Below are positions 35,310-44,187 of a stretch of 64,000 nt of DNA, in pieces. Position numbers and translations under genes: made by a program. The notes below the pieces were generated by a model. The model worked only from the letters and a program-made list of their open reading frames with translations. It did not search any database and was not told the DNA's origin. The stretch is from the NCBI RefSeq assembly GCF_900106055.1, contig NZ_LT629792.1, positions 248,001 through 312,000 of the forward strand, in the 5' to 3' direction. This DNA comes from Schaalia radingae. Its GTDB lineage: Bacteria > Actinomycetota > Actinomycetes > Actinomycetales > Actinomycetaceae. Position 1 is the stretch's first letter, and each line of letters starts with the position of its first letter.

Positions 35310-36203
35310 ATGAGCCAGCTGCGATCCCAGTCAACGACGCCATTGCAGGCGCCTGGATCCCACCACGCTGGCATCGTGTCAGCTGAACCTGCGCTGACTG
35401 AATCTGTGTCAACCGAATCTGCACGAGCTGAATTCGCACCTGTCAAGGAGCGCCTGTCTGTCCTGGCCGCAGCTGGCTCGGGCACCCGACTGGGACGGCA
35501 CATGCCCAAAGCCCTCGTCGAAGTAGGCGGTGCACCGATGGTACTGCGCGCCCTTCGCGGCCTTGACGCTGCGGGAATCACGCACATTGCGGTCACCGCT
35601 CCGACAGACGCCCTCGTCGATTTTGAACAACTCATCGGGAGTGCGCTGCCCGACCTATCTGCCACCGTGCGAGTCGTCGCGGGAGGAGCGTCGCGTCAGG
35701 CGTCTGTGGCCGCAGGTTTGCGATCCCTTGAACAGTTCCGTCCTGACGCGCGCACACCTGTCCTGATCCACGACGCGGCGCGCTGCCTGACACCGCCGGC
35801 GCTCATCGGCCGCGTAGCCCGAGCCATTGAAAACGGTGCCAATGCCGTCATCCCAACCTTGCCAGTAACTGACACGATCAAACCGCTTGCCACCGGCACG
35901 CACATCGACGAGGGAGACGATGCGCTATCGCCCCTCGACCCGAGTATTGACCGCTCACGCCTGCGCGCTGTTCAAACTCCGCAAGGCTTCACGTGGGACG
36001 TCATATGCCGTGCTCACGAGTACGGAGCCAGCAGAGCAGCCGACGAATCGAGCGCCGCCACCGATGATGCAGGGCTGGTGGAAGCACTGGGACTGACGGT
36101 GATGTCGATTGCGGGCGACACGATGGCATTCAAAGTGACCACCGAGTTGGACATTGCCCTGGCGCAAGCCTGTCTAGATCACGGGTACGCGCCCGATGCG
36201 TGA
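35310..36203 (+). CDS. ispD: 2-C-methyl-D-erythritol 4-phosphate cytidylyltransferase
   Basis: A 297-aa enzyme of the MEP isoprenoid pathway making CDP-methylerythritol. Motifs: VLAAAGSGTRLGRHMPKALVEVGG (nucleotide binding), ILIHDAARCLTPP-like VLIHDAARCLTPP, and LRAVQTPQGFTWDVI. The first ~50 residues before the catalytic domain are an extension rich in Ser, Thr, Glu and Ala (SVSTESARAEF) that typical IspD lacks. No start codon with a ribosome binding site was found closer to the domain; ATG 35310 and GTG 35277 are both possible. Its usual partner ispF lies 3.3 kb away on the other strand. Confidence 0.92.
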   Translation: MSQLRSQSTTPLQAPGSHHAGIVSAEPALTESVSTESARAEFAPVKERLSVLAAAGSGTRLGRHMPKALVEVGGAPMVLRALRGLDAAGITHIAVTAPTDALVDFEQLIGSALPDLSATVRVVAGGASRQASVAAGLRSLEQFRPDARTPVLIHDAARCLTPPALIGRVARAIENGANAVIPTLPVTDTIKPLATGTHIDEGDDALSPLDPSIDRSRLRAVQTPQGFTWDVICRAHEYGASRAADESSAATDDAGLVEALGLTVMSIAGDTMAFKVTTELDIALAQACLDHGYAPDA

Positions 36204-36264
36204 TACCTTGCAATCGCAGGTATCTGTCTGCGGCGCGCGCCGCACCCTTGCATAAGGAGATCCC

Positions 36265-37713
36265 ATGTCACAACACGAGCAGTCCTTCGAGCATGCTCCC
36301 ACTCCTTCTTCCACTTCGTCACACTCGACAGGTTCCACGCCTCCGTCAGGGTCACGCCACCACTGGGTTCTGTGGAACAAGAAAGTGGTCTCATGGGCTT
36401 TGTGGGACTGGGGCTCAGCCGCATTCAACGCCGTGGCAACAACGTTCGTCTTCTCTGTCTACCTGACAACTGACGGGGTGTTCGCCCCCAAAGTTGTTGC
36501 CAACGAGAACCTGTCACTGGGACTGACCCTTGCCGGCATCGTGATCGCTCTGCTAGCTCCCATCACGGGGCAGCGTGCTGATCGGCGCGGTAAAGGGGGA
36601 GTGTGGCTCGGCTGGTTCACCGCCATGGTGGTGCTGTGCATGCTCGCCATGTTCTTCGTGGCACCCAATTCCTCGCTCGGCCCAACCGGCGCGCTGTGGC
36701 TGGGAATCGGTCTGCTCGGCTTGGGTAACGTGTTCTTCGAGTTCGCCTCCGTCAACTACAACGCGATGCTCAACCACCTGGCTGATAAGTCAGCGATGGG
36801 ACGAATCTCCGGATTCGGCTGGGGCCTCGGATACGTCGGCGGCATCGTGTTGCTGCTGATCCTCTTCGTCGGTTTCATCAACCCTGAAGTCGGCTGGTTC
36901 GGCGTGACAGGTGAAAACGGGCTGAATATTCGCGTCGCAATGGTGGTCTCAGCCATCTGGTTCGCCGTCTTCTCTCTGCCGGTCGTCCTTAACCCGCCCA
37001 AACCGAAGAATGTGTCCACTAGCGATACCCATGAGTCTCTGATCGATTCCTACAAGCTGCTGTGGTCAACAGTGAAGTCTCTGGCGCGCACATCACGCCA
37101 CACCTTGATGTTCCTGATCGCGTCGGCTGTTTTCCGCGATGGCCTGGCTGGGGTGTTCACATTTGGCGCAATCCTGGCAGGGTCCGTGTTCGGCTTTTCC
37201 GCCTCCGAAGTCATCCTCTTTGCCATTGCCGCCAACGTTGTCGCCGGCCTGGCAACCATTGGCTTCGGTGCGCTTGACGACTGGATCGGCCCCAAGCGCG
37301 TCATCATCCTGTCCCTGGTGTGCATGGTGACCTCCGGGTTGCTGGTGTTCTTCTTCCACTCATTCGGCAAGCCGATCTTCTGGGTCCTGGGCCTGATCCT
37401 GTGCGTCTTTGTCGGCCCGGCACAGTCGGCCTCGCGCTCCTTCCTGGCGCGCATGATCCCGGCAGGTCGCGAAGGCGAAGTATTCGGCCTGTACGCCACG
37501 ACCGGCCGAGCCGTCTCCTTCCTCTCACCTGCCCTGTACTACCTGGCCATCAAACTGGGGCGCGCCGTCACACCACCGGACGTGGACGCCACTCACTGGG
37601 GCATTCTCGGCATCGTCGTGGTACTGCTGGCTGGCCTTCTGCTGCTCATTCCGATTCGCCAGGAATCCGCGCATCTGAACATTTATCAGGACAGCACGCC
37701 GTCACAGGGGTGA
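36265..37713 (+). CDS. MFS transporter, UMF1/Atg22-like
   Basis: A 482-aa protein with about twelve membrane segments. The opening KKVVSWALWDWGSAAFNAVATTFVF is the UMF1-family signature (W-x-x-YDWGxSAF), and GRISGFGWGLGYVGGIVLL follows as usual. Relatives include the yeast vacuolar amino-acid effluxer Atg22, but bacterial substrates are mostly unknown. The ATG is preceded by AAGGAG. The 61-bp leader holds a short inverted repeat (GATACCT...AGGTATC, 36202-36224) and the palindrome CGGCGCGCGCCG. Confidence 0.86.
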   Translation: MSQHEQSFEHAPTPSSTSSHSTGSTPPSGSRHHWVLWNKKVVSWALWDWGSAAFNAVATTFVFSVYLTTDGVFAPKVVANENLSLGLTLAGIVIALLAPITGQRADRRGKGGVWLGWFTAMVVLCMLAMFFVAPNSSLGPTGALWLGIGLLGLGNVFFEFASVNYNAMLNHLADKSAMGRISGFGWGLGYVGGIVLLLILFVGFINPEVGWFGVTGENGLNIRVAMVVSAIWFAVFSLPVVLNPPKPKNVSTSDTHESLIDSYKLLWSTVKSLARTSRHTLMFLIASAVFRDGLAGVFTFGAILAGSVFGFSASEVILFAIAANVVAGLATIGFGALDDWIGPKRVIILSLVCMVTSGLLVFFFHSFGKPIFWVLGLILCVFVGPAQSASRSFLARMIPAGREGEVFGLYATTGRAVSFLSPALYYLAIKLGRAVTPPDVDATHWGILGIVVVLLAGLLLLIPIRQESAHLNIYQDSTPSQG

Positions 37714-37776
37714 TACTGGAAGCACGTTCCTGGAAGCCGCGCGGTGAAGGCGCCCTCGTCAACGAAGGGAAAATAC

Positions 37777-39336
37777 ATGTCCGCTCCACGTCTGCGCATG
37801 TACAGCGCGCCGCCCTCGCAAGTCGTGCTCGCCTTGAACCACCTGCGCGACAAGACCGGGATCCCCACCGAGTTTTCCGACGAGGCGCAGCACGAAGCTG
37901 ACCTTGCGGCCTCCCATTGGCATTCCAGCGGCGTTGAGCGCTTCATTGCCGAGGGTGCCCGCGACGCGCGTGACATCCCGTTCGTCACCATCGACCCGCA
38001 TGGTTCCCGTGATCTGGATCAGGCTGTGGCGTGTGTGCGACTGGACGGTGACGATGACGGCGAGCGCAGCGCCTCGCGGGCAGGGCGAGCCACCTTTCGC
38101 GTTTACTATGCGATCGCCTCACTGGCAACATTCGTGTGGCCTGACGGGGCGTTGGACCATGCTGTGCGTGAGCGTGGATCAACCGTATACGCGCCCGATG
38201 AGGTCACGCCATTGCATCCGGATGTGTTGTGCCATGATGCTGCCTCACTTATTCCGGATGCGGATCGCCCCTCGTGCCTGTGGACCATTGACCTGGACGA
38301 TGACGGCAACGTGGTGAAAGCGAACGTGGAGCGGGCTGTGATCCGTTCGCGGGCACAACTGGACTACGACGGTGTTCAGCGCGCAGTCGACGGCAAGGGC
38401 GACCTGCCTGATGTGGTTCCAGCTGACTTTATTGACAACTTGGCTCACGTCGGTCAGGCTCGTGAGCAGCGTGAAATCGAACGCGGCGGTATTTCGATGA
38501 ACGCGCCTGAGCAGGAAATTGAGGAGCGCGACGACGGCCAGTTCGAGTTGACGTACCGCGCGACGCTGCCCGTTGAAGAATGGAATGCTCAGATCTCGCT
38601 TCTGACCGGCATGTGTGCGGCTGACATGATGCGCCGGGCAGGGATCGGTATTTTGCGTGTCATGCCGCCTGCAACCGACCGTGACATTACCCGCCTGCGG
38701 CGCGTGGCCGAGGCACTGGATCTGGAATGGCCCGCTGAGCAGACCTATCCCGACTTTGTGCGATCGCTCGATTCGGCCGAGCCGGCTCACGCGGCGTTTA
38801 TGAGCCAGGCGCGCACACTGTTCCGCGGCGCGGGGTACACGGCGTTTGACCGGGGGGCACCCACCGGTGATGAAGCGATCCACGGAGCGATCGCTGCGCC
38901 GTATGCGCATGTGACTGCACCGCTTCGCCGGTTGGTGGATCGCTACGGTGAGGAAGTGTGCCTGTCGATCTGCGCCGGTGTTGACGTGCCGACGTGGGTA
39001 CGTGACGGTTTGCCTGAGTTGCCCACCATCATGGCTCAGACGACTCAGAAAGTGCGCACCGTTGAAAACGGAGCGGTTGCCGCGCTGGAGGCGATGGTGC
39101 TGGCTGGTCATGAAGGTGAGCTGTTTGATGCGGTGGTCACCAGTGTGAACAAGGAGCGGGCAGAGATCATCGTGTCGGATCCGGCTGTGATTTCACGCGT
39201 CGATATTCAGGGAATCGAGGATGCTCCTTCCTTGGCCGGCAAGCGCGTGCAGGTCAGGCTCGAGAAGGTCGACCCTGCCGCTCCGTCGGTGGAGTTCGCC
39301 CTCGCCATCGATGGGTCTGAGGCCGATCGGCGCTGA
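37777..39336 (+). CDS. RNB-domain 3'-5' exoribonuclease (RNase II family)
   Basis: A 519-aa protein dominated by an RNB catalytic domain. The metal-binding cluster FVTIDPHGSRDLDQAVAC, FRVYYAIASLATFVWPDGALDHAVRERGSTVYAPD and a final HVTAPLRRLVDRYGEEV are clearly present. It hydrolyses single-stranded RNA from the 3' end. It lacks obvious N-terminal cold-shock domains, as in the short actinobacterial RNB proteins. ATG 37777 has AAGGGA seven bases upstream; GTG 37744 is the alternative. The last bases of the gene are duplicated downstream. Confidence 0.9.
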   Translation: MSAPRLRMYSAPPSQVVLALNHLRDKTGIPTEFSDEAQHEADLAASHWHSSGVERFIAEGARDARDIPFVTIDPHGSRDLDQAVACVRLDGDDDGERSASRAGRATFRVYYAIASLATFVWPDGALDHAVRERGSTVYAPDEVTPLHPDVLCHDAASLIPDADRPSCLWTIDLDDDGNVVKANVERAVIRSRAQLDYDGVQRAVDGKGDLPDVVPADFIDNLAHVGQAREQREIERGGISMNAPEQEIEERDDGQFELTYRATLPVEEWNAQISLLTGMCAADMMRRAGIGILRVMPPATDRDITRLRRVAEALDLEWPAEQTYPDFVRSLDSAEPAHAAFMSQARTLFRGAGYTAFDRGAPTGDEAIHGAIAAPYAHVTAPLRRLVDRYGEEVCLSICAGVDVPTWVRDGLPELPTIMAQTTQKVRTVENGAVAALEAMVLAGHEGELFDAVVTSVNKERAEIIVSDPAVISRVDIQGIEDAPSLAGKRVQVRLEKVDPAAPSVEFALAIDGSEADRR

Positions 39337-39463
39337 CGGTGCCGCTAGGGTGTGCCCTCGCTGACGGTGCGGCTGAGGTGTGCCGGATATGAGCATGCCA
39401 CAGATCGGTTTGAGGCCGATCGTCGCTGACGGTGCCGCTAGGGTGTGCCCTCGCTGACGGTGC
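39314..39463. repeat. 57-bp duplicated 3' gene end
   Basis: The stretch 39314-39370, which spans the RNB stop codon, recurs at 39407-39463 with two mismatches, 93 bp apart. Each copy contains CGCTGACGGTGC twice around GCTAGGGTGTGCCCT. The 208-bp gap to ispF holds nothing else recognised. It looks like a local duplication of the gene's 3' end. Confidence 0.85.
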
Positions 39464-39544
39464 CCATAGAAATGCCCTCGTTGCCGAATGACAGTCAGCT
39501 GTGGTTGTGCCGGTGCGCGCGGCGCCCGCGGCCACCCTCGTCAA

Positions 39545-40321
39545 TCACGAATCGAATCTGTGAGCCGCTGACATTGCGTAGATCAGTGCGATTGCCTGCG
39601 CTGCCAGCCCTTCGCCGCGTCCAGTGAACCCGAGCCCGTCGGTCGTGGTGGCCGATACGGATACAGGGGCGCCGACGATATCTGACAATGTACGTTCGGC
39701 TTCCTTCAGGCGCGATGCCATTCGGGGGCGGTTACCGACCACCTGCAGGCTCACATTCGCAACGGCGAAACCGGCCTGCGTGACCATCCGCAGGACCTCT
39801 GTGAGGAATGCGCGCCCTGATGCGCCCTTCCACTCGGGGCGGTCCGTGCCGAAGTTGGATCCCATGTCGCCCAGGTGTGCGGCCGACAAGAGTGCATCAC
39901 AGATGGCATGCGCCGCCACGTCTCCATCAGAGTGCCCTGCCAGCACTGGCTCACCTGGCCATTCCATGCACGCCAGCATCAAGACGTCGGTATGCGGCTG
40001 CTCATTGCCACTTCCGTGAATGTGTTGGGTGTCGGTTCCGCGCGCTTGCTGAGCGTCACTGGTCTGTCTTCGCTGGCTATCATTTCTGCGCACCTGCGAG
40101 CTTTCTGCAGCCTGTCCCGGCTGGCTGCCGCCAGGGTGCGGATTCTCAGCGAACGCGTGAACGTCAATGGCGTGGCCGATGCGGAATGGGTACGCCTGCG
40201 GCGCCTGCGCGTTGCCTGCTGCGGCGTTACTTGCTGCCGCGTTGCCTGCTGCCGCTTTACTTGCTGCCGCGTTGCTTGCTGCGGCGTTGCGAGAATAATT
40301 GGTCCGGTGCGCGGTGCTCAT
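39545..40321 (-). CDS. ispF: 2-C-methyl-D-erythritol 2,4-cyclodiphosphate synthase with insertions
   Basis: A 258-aa enzyme of the MEP pathway, about 100 residues longer than usual. The core is intact: [11 protein letters not shown] (metal ligands Asp and His), [31 protein letters not shown], and [21 protein letters not shown] followed by the [14 protein letters not shown] end. Two additions stand out: an N-terminal Ala/Asn/Ser repeat tract ([15 protein letters not shown] type) and a polar insertion of about 50 residues (Gln, Ser, Arg, Asp rich) between DVHAF and MLACMEW. The gene is on the minus strand, unlike the common ispD-ispF pair. ATG 40321 is used; the tract makes the true N-terminus uncertain. 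Confidence 0.9.
   Translation of the reverse strand: MSTAHRTNYSRNAAASNAAASKAAAGNAAASNAAAGNAQAPQAYPFRIGHAIDVHAFAENPHPGGSQPGQAAESSQVRRNDSQRRQTSDAQQARGTDTQHIHGSGNEQPHTDVLMLACMEWPGEPVLAGHSDGDVAAHAICDALLSAAHLGDMGSNFGTDRPEWKGASGRAFLTEVLRMVTQAGFAVANVSLQVVGNRPRMASRLKEAERTLSDIVGAPVSVSATTTDGLGFTGRGEGLAAQAIALIYAMSAAHRFDS
40211..40290. repeat. 30-bp tandem repeat in the ispF 5' end
   Basis: About 2.7 copies of a 30-bp unit (40211-40240, 40241-40270, then a partial) made of GTTGCCTGCTGC / TTGCTGCCGC blocks encode the Ala/Asn/Ser-rich N-terminal tract of IspF. Copies differ at only a few bases. Confidence 0.85.
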
Positions 40322-40439
40322 AAGGTCAGCTTAGTATCCGCCCTCGCCCTCGGGATGAGTTGCAGCTGTCACGAGGTATGGGCGGTGCCCGTCGTTTGCC
40401 CTTCCGCCCTGGCGCCAGCGCATACTCTGGATTTAACTT

Positions 40440-40625
40440 CGCCGGGTGCACATACTCGTGAAATTGGGCCTTCCACGTGCACATACCCCTAGATTTAAGC
40501 CTTCCACGTGCACATACCCCTAGATTTAAACCCTCCTCGTGCACATACCCCTAGATTTAAACCCTCCACGTGCACATACCCCTAAAAAGTCATGTAAAAA
40601 TGCACAATCCCCTAGATTTAACGCG
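40440..40625 (+). repeat. 31-bp repeat array, forward arm
   Basis: Six units start at regular 30-31 bp steps (GTGCAC or ATGCAC at 40446, 40477, 40508, 40539, 40570 and 40600). The conserved core is TGCACATACCCCTAGATTT, with about 10 bp of variable sequence such as AACCCTCCAC between cores. The first unit is degraded. The same core in reverse orientation follows after an ~75-bp centre. Gene-free stretch 40322-40935 holds only these arms and the centre; the small frame on the minus strand here is not convincing. Confidence 0.9.
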
Positions 40626-40694
40626 TGAGGCTCGAGGCCGCCGGAAGCTACTGACAGCTGACCTGCGGAAATAGGTTTTGTCCTTTTGGGGTGC

Positions 40695-40815
40695 CGACTT
40701 TAGCTAGGGGTATGTGCAATTTTCGCGTCAAATCTAGGGGAATGTGCATCAAGACCGTGAAGATTTAGGGGAATGTGCAACGCAGGCACGAAGATCTAGG
40801 GTGTTGTGTTGCATC
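40695..40815 (-). repeat. 31-bp repeat array, inverted arm
   Basis: Four units in the opposite orientation to the forward arm, with GTGCA-type ends at 40714, 40744, 40775 and a degraded one near 40805, again 30-31 bp apart. The core reads AAATCTAGGGGAATGTGCA. The variable stretches differ from each other (ATTTTCGCGTC, TCAAGACCGTG, ACGCAGGCACG). The arm points at the 3' end of the DUF559-type gene 120 bp away. Confidence 0.88.
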
Positions 40816-40935
40816 GGCGGCTGGTTTGTCGGATAAGCGCACGAGAAAAGGGGTCGCGGAGACGCAGGGAGAAGAGCAAAGCGCGACACGACGCGCGAAA
40901 AAGCGGAGGTATGCCCGCTGCTGAGGAGAGCTGCA

Positions 40936-42009
40936 CTATCCGGGCGGTGCTGAGGAAAACTGGCGATCGGCGGAACTGCTGAAGAGAACCTTGCGTGCGT
41001 ACGCCCGCTCCATGTGGAGGCGAATTTCAGCCACGATGCGTTCAGGCGAGCGCAGATCCTTCCACACAAAACGCAAAACGGTGAAACCTGCGGCCTCAAG
41101 CTTTTTCTGGCGGTATTGCTGAGCCTCCAAGCTTGCGAATATGTCGTCAGCATCAGTTCCGTGTTTCGAACGCCCATCAAATTCGATGGCGATACGAAGG
41201 TCTGGAATTCCAAAATCTGTGAAGAACGTGTAGCCGTCATGCAGCACTTTCATCTGCGTGCAGACCTCCGTGATGCCACCTTCGCGCATGATCCATAGCA
41301 AGTGTCGTTCTGCAACGGATTCACACGCGGCGTCTGCACCCTCGATGATGTGCGAAAGGTGTTTCTTGTTACGAGTCCGTTCAGGCAATTTGCGTGCGAG
41401 TAAAAGTAGATCTTTGCGGACTGCATCTTCTCGCTTTCGAGACATGTCGTATTCCCGCCGGTCGAAGCGAGAAAGGATGCGCAGAACTCCACACATGACG
41501 ACGTAGCCATTCGCCGTATCGTCTAGAACTCCAGTTGAAATAGCGGCGTCTTTCAGTGAACAGCAACGAATCCCATGAGAAAATGTGACCGGTTCGCTTA
41601 ACAGCTGCCGGTGATGTCTACGCACGGTTATCGCTGGGATAACGTCGTTTTCAGACAGCTGGACTGGGGGCAGAAAACTTGTCGATGTGGTCGAATTCAG
41701 GGGCGCTGGATGCAAGAGATCGATTGTTGTCAGCGAGGAGAGAGTGCTGATGCCGTGGACGACGCATGCGGCGTGGCCAATTACGATGCATTTGCTGTGT
41801 CGGTAGCGCGTGAGAATCCATGCTCGCGCCCGATTAATGAAATTGATAACTGCCCACTTGTCGGGTAGCTCCTCCAGTATGTATCGAGCAACGTAGAAAC
41901 CTTTTCCTAAGGCAATGAGATTCATCGAGGTGGCTTTTTCTCGCGAGATGCGTCTGTCGCGAGATGATCGGATCAGGATCTTGTCAAAGTCGAATGCAAC
42001 AGCAGGCAT
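40936..42009 (-). CDS. DUF559/Vsr-like endonuclease-domain protein
   Basis: A 357-aa protein. The C-terminal ~110 residues (FTDFGIPDLRIAIEFDGRSKH, EAQQYRQKKLEAAGFTVLRFVWKDL) match the PD-(D/E)xK-type DUF559 fold: an Asp, E-x-D-G and a late basic helix. The N-terminal part resembles actinobacterial proteins in which an AbiEi-like domain precedes DUF559, but this is less certain. ATG 42009 has GAGGAG seven bases upstream. Base composition is lower in GC than the flanking core genes and repeat arrays flank it on both sides, which suggests acquisition. No partner toxin or methylase gene is adjacent; function is unknown. Confidence 0.7.
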   Translation of the reverse strand: MPAVAFDFDKILIRSSRDRRISREKATSMNLIALGKGFYVARYILEELPDKWAVINFINRARAWILTRYRHSKCIVIGHAACVVHGISTLSSLTTIDLLHPAPLNSTTSTSFLPPVQLSENDVIPAITVRRHHRQLLSEPVTFSHGIRCCSLKDAAISTGVLDDTANGYVVMCGVLRILSRFDRREYDMSRKREDAVRKDLLLLARKLPERTRNKKHLSHIIEGADAACESVAERHLLWIMREGGITEVCTQMKVLHDGYTFFTDFGIPDLRIAIEFDGRSKHGTDADDIFASLEAQQYRQKKLEAAGFTVLRFVWKDLRSPERIVAEIRLHMERAYARKVLFSSSADRQFSSAPPG

Positions 42010-42191
42010 CAGTGCTCCTCTGGTTTGGACTGTGTACCCAAGTGAGATGTGGTTGCAATGGTCGGATTTACGGTGCTCAGGATAGAAGTAGCTCGCGCGC
42101 AAGAATAGGTCGAGGCGACAGTCTGTGGATGGCGGGCTGCGCCGGGCGGGGCGTGGATGAAGTCAGATAGGGCCAGAGACTGACGGGCGCG

Positions 42192-42279
42192 GGCAGCCCC
42201 ATTCCGCGTGGGTTGCAGCAACCCCATGAGGGTACGTGCGCTTCACAATCTGGCAGCCCCATTGCGCGTGGGTTGCAGC
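42192..42279. repeat. 60-bp direct repeat upstream of cysS
   Basis: A 28-bp segment, GGCAGCCCCATT(C/G)CGCGTGGGTTGCAGC, occurs at 42192-42219 and 42252-42279 with one mismatch; the spacer contains a further related CAACCCCATGAGGGT. It lies between the DUF559-type gene and cysS and differs from the 31-bp repeats on the other side. Confidence 0.82.
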
Positions 42280-42384
42280 GCGTCGGCGGAAGAGGGGCCG
42301 GTGGCGCATATGGCAACCCTCGGGCGGGCGCGGATCGCAGGGCGAAGATGAGGAATGCGCGCGCGGCGCATTACGATAAGAGGC

Positions 42385-43866
42385 ATGACGCTGTATCTGC
42401 ACGATTTGAAAAAGGCCGCACTGGCTCCGCTGGAGCCTGTCCACCCCGGACACGTCGGGATTTACCTGTGCGGTGCTACCGTGCAGGGGTCTCCGCACAT
42501 CGGACACCTGCGCAGTGCGGTCGCCTTCGACACGCTGATCCGCTGGCTGCGCCGCAACGGCACGCAGGTAACCTACATTCGCAACATCACCGACATTGAT
42601 GACAAGATCCTCGCCAAATCAGCTGAAGCAGGAGTGCAGTGGTGGGCGTGGGCGTCTCGATTCGAGCGCGAATTTGCCGATGCGTATGCGACCCTCGGCG
42701 TGGTGCCACCCACCTTTGAGCCACGTGCCACTGCCCACATCCCTGACCAGATCGCGCTGGTGGAGCGCCTGATTGAACGTGGACATGCGTACGCGGACGG
42801 CCAGGGCAATGTGTATTTCGACGTTCATTCGCAAGAAGATTACGGCTCGCTGACCCGTCAGAAACTGGACGATATGCGTTCCACGGAAGATGACGCGCAG
42901 ATTGACGCGGATGTCGAGGCAGGCAAACGCGATTCCCGCGACTTCGCCTTGTGGAAGGCTGCCAAACCCAGCGAACCAGCCACCGCCTCGTGGGATTCTC
43001 CGTGGGGACGAGGGCGGCCGGGTTGGCACCTGGAATGCTCGGCTATGTCGAAGCGTTACCTGGGCGAAGAATTCGACATCCACGGGGGCGGCATTGACCT
43101 GCGATTCCCGCACCACGAAAACGAGCAGGCACAGTCACACGGAGCCGGATGGGGATTTGCCCGCATGTGGGTTCATAATGCCTGGGTCACCATTAAGGGT
43201 GAGAAGATGGCGAAATCCGTGGGCAACGTTCTGTCCGTGGATGCGCTGACGCAGCAGGCACCCGCTCTGGCTGTGCGCTGGGCATTGTCAACAGTGCATT
43301 ACCGTTCAGCCTTGGAGTGGGGACCCGACACGTTGCCGGCGGCTCAAGCGGCATCTGAAAAGTTCATTACCTTTGCTCTCAAGAGTGCGGAAGCTGCAGG
43401 CGAAGCAACCGTCGAAGAACTGCAGCTGGGGGAGAAAGATCTGCCTGAAGGGTTCGTCAATGCTTTGAACGATGACCTGAACGTCGCCGGCGCCCTCGCC
43501 GTGATTTACGAACACCTCAAAGTCGGTAACCAGGCCCTGGCCAGCGGCGACACAGAGGCGATTCGCCGCGAACACGTCCTCGTGCGATCCATGCTGGATC
43601 TGCTGGGCGTGGATCCCCTGTCCGATCAGTGGAAGGCCACCACTCGCGGGGAAACTGGAGCAACGACAGGCACGAACGGCAGCGGATCAAACGGCGCAAT
43701 GGACGCCCTCGACAATCTTGTGACCGGTATTTTGAACGAGCGTGCGCAAGCCCGAGCAGATAAAGACTGGACGCGAGCCGACCAGCTGCGAGACACGCTG
43801 ACCGAAGCCGGCATCACGGTGGAGGACGGCAAAGACGGTGCGACCTGGCACCTGGCAGCCGACTAA
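42385..43866 (+). CDS. cysS: cysteinyl-tRNA synthetase
   Basis: A 493-aa class I synthetase. [13 protein letters not shown] holds the HIGH motif, [13 protein letters not shown] and [13 protein letters not shown] (zinc-site region) follow, and KMSKS appears as [10 protein letters not shown]. The C-terminal anticodon-binding part ([22 protein letters not shown]) is typical. ATG 42385 has an AGAGG site upstream. In many actinobacteria cysS follows ispD-ispF and precedes rlmB; here rlmB does follow, but ispF is inverted and separated by the repeats. Confidence 0.97.
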   Translation: MTLYLHDLKKAALAPLEPVHPGHVGIYLCGATVQGSPHIGHLRSAVAFDTLIRWLRRNGTQVTYIRNITDIDDKILAKSAEAGVQWWAWASRFEREFADAYATLGVVPPTFEPRATAHIPDQIALVERLIERGHAYADGQGNVYFDVHSQEDYGSLTRQKLDDMRSTEDDAQIDADVEAGKRDSRDFALWKAAKPSEPATASWDSPWGRGRPGWHLECSAMSKRYLGEEFDIHGGGIDLRFPHHENEQAQSHGAGWGFARMWVHNAWVTIKGEKMAKSVGNVLSVDALTQQAPALAVRWALSTVHYRSALEWGPDTLPAAQAASEKFITFALKSAEAAGEATVEELQLGEKDLPEGFVNALNDDLNVAGALAVIYEHLKVGNQALASGDTEAIRREHVLVRSMLDLLGVDPLSDQWKATTRGETGATTGTNGSGSNGAMDALDNLVTGILNERAQARADKDWTRADQLRDTLTEAGITVEDGKDGATWHLAAD

Positions 43867-44187
43867 ACCTTCTCGCCGCGCACACCAGCTCTCGCCAGCA
43901 CAGCTTGGTCGGCACAGCTAAGACGGCAAGACTAGATGGCACGCGGAGCGTCGTGCTGCGGGTTCACACAGCGACACCGGCGCCTAGCGGCACAAATGTG
44001 GCAAGGATCCACGAAAATGCACTCGAATGTGGGGCGGGCCGTACGATAAAGTGAAGGACTTGCACGGCGCGAATCGCCACATCACCAGGTGAGGCGGCTG
44101 GAAGCATCCATTGAGCACCTCACGTAGCATCCGTATGTGCAGCCGTGCTCAAGCCCGCGATCAGCATAAGAAGGCAGGAGTCAACAG
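43867..44187. other. gene-free stretch between cysS and rlmB
   Basis: No open frame with coding character, tRNA or strong terminator was seen. A GCAGGAG ribosome binding site lies at its end, before the rlmB ATG. Confidence 0.5.

Noticed and set aside
38245..39111. 288-aa open frame antisense to the RNB gene
   Set aside because: Low-information composition without motifs; the RNB catalytic residues are on the other strand.
40326..40544. 72-aa minus-strand frame across the 31-bp repeats
   Set aside because: It only translates the repeats (RGMCTWKA-type echoes) and has no ribosome binding site.
40440..40815. CRISPR array
   Set aside because: Conserved part is ~19 bp, linkers only ~10 bp and partly similar, the arms are inverted to each other and no cas genes are present.
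43867..44187. tRNA gene between cysS and rlmB
   Set aside because: No cloverleaf with TTCGA-type T-arm and matching acceptor stem could be traced.
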